Notes under the pieces: generated by a model
What the model was told of the DNA's origin: nothing
Databases searched by the model: none
The model's input: only the letters and a program-made list of their open reading frames with translations
Translations under genes and position numbers: made by a program
In this document: positions 62,425 to 64,000 of the stretch, piece by piece
Position numbering within the stretch: position 1 is the stretch's first letter
Layout of the letters: each line of letters begins with the position of its first letter
NCBI GenBank assembly: GCA_016722445.1
Contig: JADKIZ010000024.1
Span: 3,897 to 67,896, forward strand
From: Flavobacteriales bacterium
GTDB lineage: Bacteria; Bacteroidota; Bacteroidia; Flavobacteriales_D; Sanyastnellaceae
Reading direction: 5' to 3'
Length of the DNA: 64,000 nucleotides

Positions 62425-64000
62425 TTTATAATCATATCACCCCTTCGGGGTTTTTCATGTTCCGTGCGTGGTCCGTTTTTTTCTATAATAATGTCACCCC
62501 TTCGGGGTTTTTCATGTTCCGTACCTGATCATGTTATTTTCTATAATCATGTCACCCCTTCGGGGTTGGTCGTCGTTTTTATAATCATATCACCCCTTCG
62601 GGGTTTTGATGCTCTGTGTTTTGCCATGTCGTTTCTATAATCATGTCACCCCTTCGGGGTTTTTGATGTTCCGTGGATGTTCATGTCTTTTCTATAATCA
62701 TATCACCCCTTCGGGGTTTTTGATGTTCCGTGCGCGGTCCGTTTTTTCTATAATCATGTCACCCCTTCGGGGTTGGTGTCGAGGTGAATTGATGCATATC
62801 ATTTGTTGTTTCTTGCTACCAACATTCCATGAATGATCATGTCTTCATCCACAACCCCGAAGGGGTGCCATGATTATAGCAAAATGATTGGAAAATGAAG
62901 TGATAGTAAACCCCGAAGGGGTGACATAATTAAAGGTTGTGTTTGTGAAGAGAAGACCGCAGAGGTTCGTGGTGATTTCATCTAAAGGTTGATGTTTAAT
63001 AATCATATTACTCCTTCGGGGTTTTTGATGCTCCGTGTTTGGTCATGTCGTTTCTATAATCATATCACCCCTTCGGGGTTTTTGATGCTCCGTGTCTGGT
63101 CATGTCGTTTCTATAATCATGTCACCCCTTCGGGGTTTTGATGCTCCGTGACTGGTCATGTCGTTTCTATAATCATGTCACCCCTTCGGGGTTGGTGTCG
63201 AGGTGAATTGATGCATATCATTTTTTGTTTCTTGCCAACAATATTCCATGAATGATCATGTCTTCATCCACAACCCCGAAGGGGTGTCATGATTATAGCA
63301 AAATGATTGGAAAATGAAGTGATAGTAAACCCCGAAGGGGTGACATAATTAAAGGTTGTGTTTGTGAAGAGAAGACCGCAGAGGTTCGTGGTGATTTCAT
63401 ATAAAGGTTGATGTTTAATAATCATATCACCCCTTCGGGGTTTTTCATGTTCCGTACATGATCATGTTATTTTCTATAATCATGTCACCCCTTCGGGGTT
63501 GCTGATGTTTCGGGCTTGGTCGTCGTTTCTATAATCATATCACCCCTTCGGGGTTTTTGATGTTCTGTGCGTGGTCTGTCGTTTCTATAAACATTTCACC
63601 CCTTCGGGGTTTTTGATGCTCTGTGTTTGGTCATGTCGTTTCTACAATCATTTCACCCCTTCGGGGTTGGTATCGAGGTGAATTGATGCATATCATTTGT
63701 TGTTTCTTGCTACCAATATTCAATGATCAATCATGTCTTCATCCACAACTCCGAAGGGGTGTCATGATTATAGCAAAATGGTTGGTGAAAGAAGCGATGG
63801 TAAACCCCGAAGTGACATAAACATAGCCTCATCCACAACCCCGAAGGGGTGACATGATTATAGCAAAATGGTTGGGATAGGATGTATTAGTAAACCCCGA
63901 AGGGGTGACATATTTAAAGGTTATGTTGGTGAAGAGAAGACCCAAGAGATTGGTGGTGATTTCCGATAATGGTTAATGTTTAATAATCATGTCACCCCTT
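62425..64000. repeat. Hairpin-unit array, right part (25 units), continues beyond the window
   Basis: Orientation order: FFFFFFF, RR, FFFF, RR, FFFFF, RRRR, then the start of one more F at the edge. Units and spacers are the same as on the left side, with recurring segments starting near 62988, 63407 and 63972. One unit is mutated (TTACTCCTTCGGGG at 63008) and one reverse unit truncated (63803). The window ends inside the array, so its full size is unknown. Confidence 0.95.

Noticed and set aside
60021..64000. CRISPR array
   Set aside because: Units occur in both orientations, the sequence between cores is itself repeated rather than unique, and there is no cas gene. It is a hairpin repeat array.

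Overview
The window comes from a member of the Bacteroidota. The evidence is two giant secreted proteins with type IX secretion (T9SS) C-terminal domains (type B at 30724-33708, type A at 34662-36113), a DUF4197 lipoprotein, a SiaC/DUF1987 protein, and promoters with the TTG-N19/20-TAnnTTTG pattern (before the nuclease at 1973, the ArsR gene at 30066 and the tRNA/tuf/rpo cluster at 50096). A finer placement is not justified from sequence alone.

Layout. (1) 1-4625: a partial subtilisin-like protease, a broken L,D-transpeptidase-like gene, a broken NUC1-type nuclease and a broken helical protein, separated by heptanucleotide tandem repeats. (2) 5047-10435: an accessory island of co-oriented genes: coiled-coil protein, two unknown reading frames that may be one gene, a GH18 chitinase-like lipoprotein, a CdtB/DNase I-type nuclease and a possible ADP-ribosyltransferase-fold protein. 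These converge on a small protein with a complete set of RING-type zinc ligands. (3) 10436-12872: decayed minus-strand small genes, including a glutaredoxin-like one, and a chimeric gene fossil made from two genes found elsewhere in the window. (4) 12873-24000: an MDR oxidoreductase, a RAYT transposase between inverted REP-like repeats, a LolA-like protein, a BNR/VPS10 protein, GNAT, pirin, TauE-like permease, moaD-moaE, a hairpin tandem repeat and exonuclease III; several of these are frameshifted. (5) 24004-36200: glycine-rich secreted protein, acyl-CoA carboxyltransferase, DUF4197 lipoprotein, beta-barrel-like protein, SRPBCC plus ArsR pair, two MITE-like inverted-repeat elements and the T9SS cargo genes. 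(6) 36292-50096: the conserved core cluster on the minus strand, tRNA-Thr, -Tyr, -Gly, -Thr, tuf, tRNA-Trp, secE, nusG, rplK, rplA, rplJ, rplL, rpoB, rpoC, ending in a clear terminator. (7) 50204-59917: slyD, ZIP transporter, methyltransferase, SiaC protein, ABCG-like transporter, lipoproteins and a NUDIX hydrolase. (8) 59918-64000: an array of about 49 short hairpin units in both orientations with an IS200/IS605-type Y1 transposase inside it, continuing past the window edge.

The two most interesting systems are the hairpin array with its embedded HUH transposase, and the CdtB-like / ART-like / RING cluster, which looks like a set of eukaryote-directed or conflict-related effectors.

A caution on quality: rpoB, an essential gene, is split by one extra A in a run of five. 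At least nine other loci, mostly in 1-24 kb, also carry single-base indels or nonsense changes. Part of the apparent gene decay may therefore be sequence error rather than biology, and I mark broken genes as pseudogenes with that reservation. All identifications rest on motif recognition; no database search was run.
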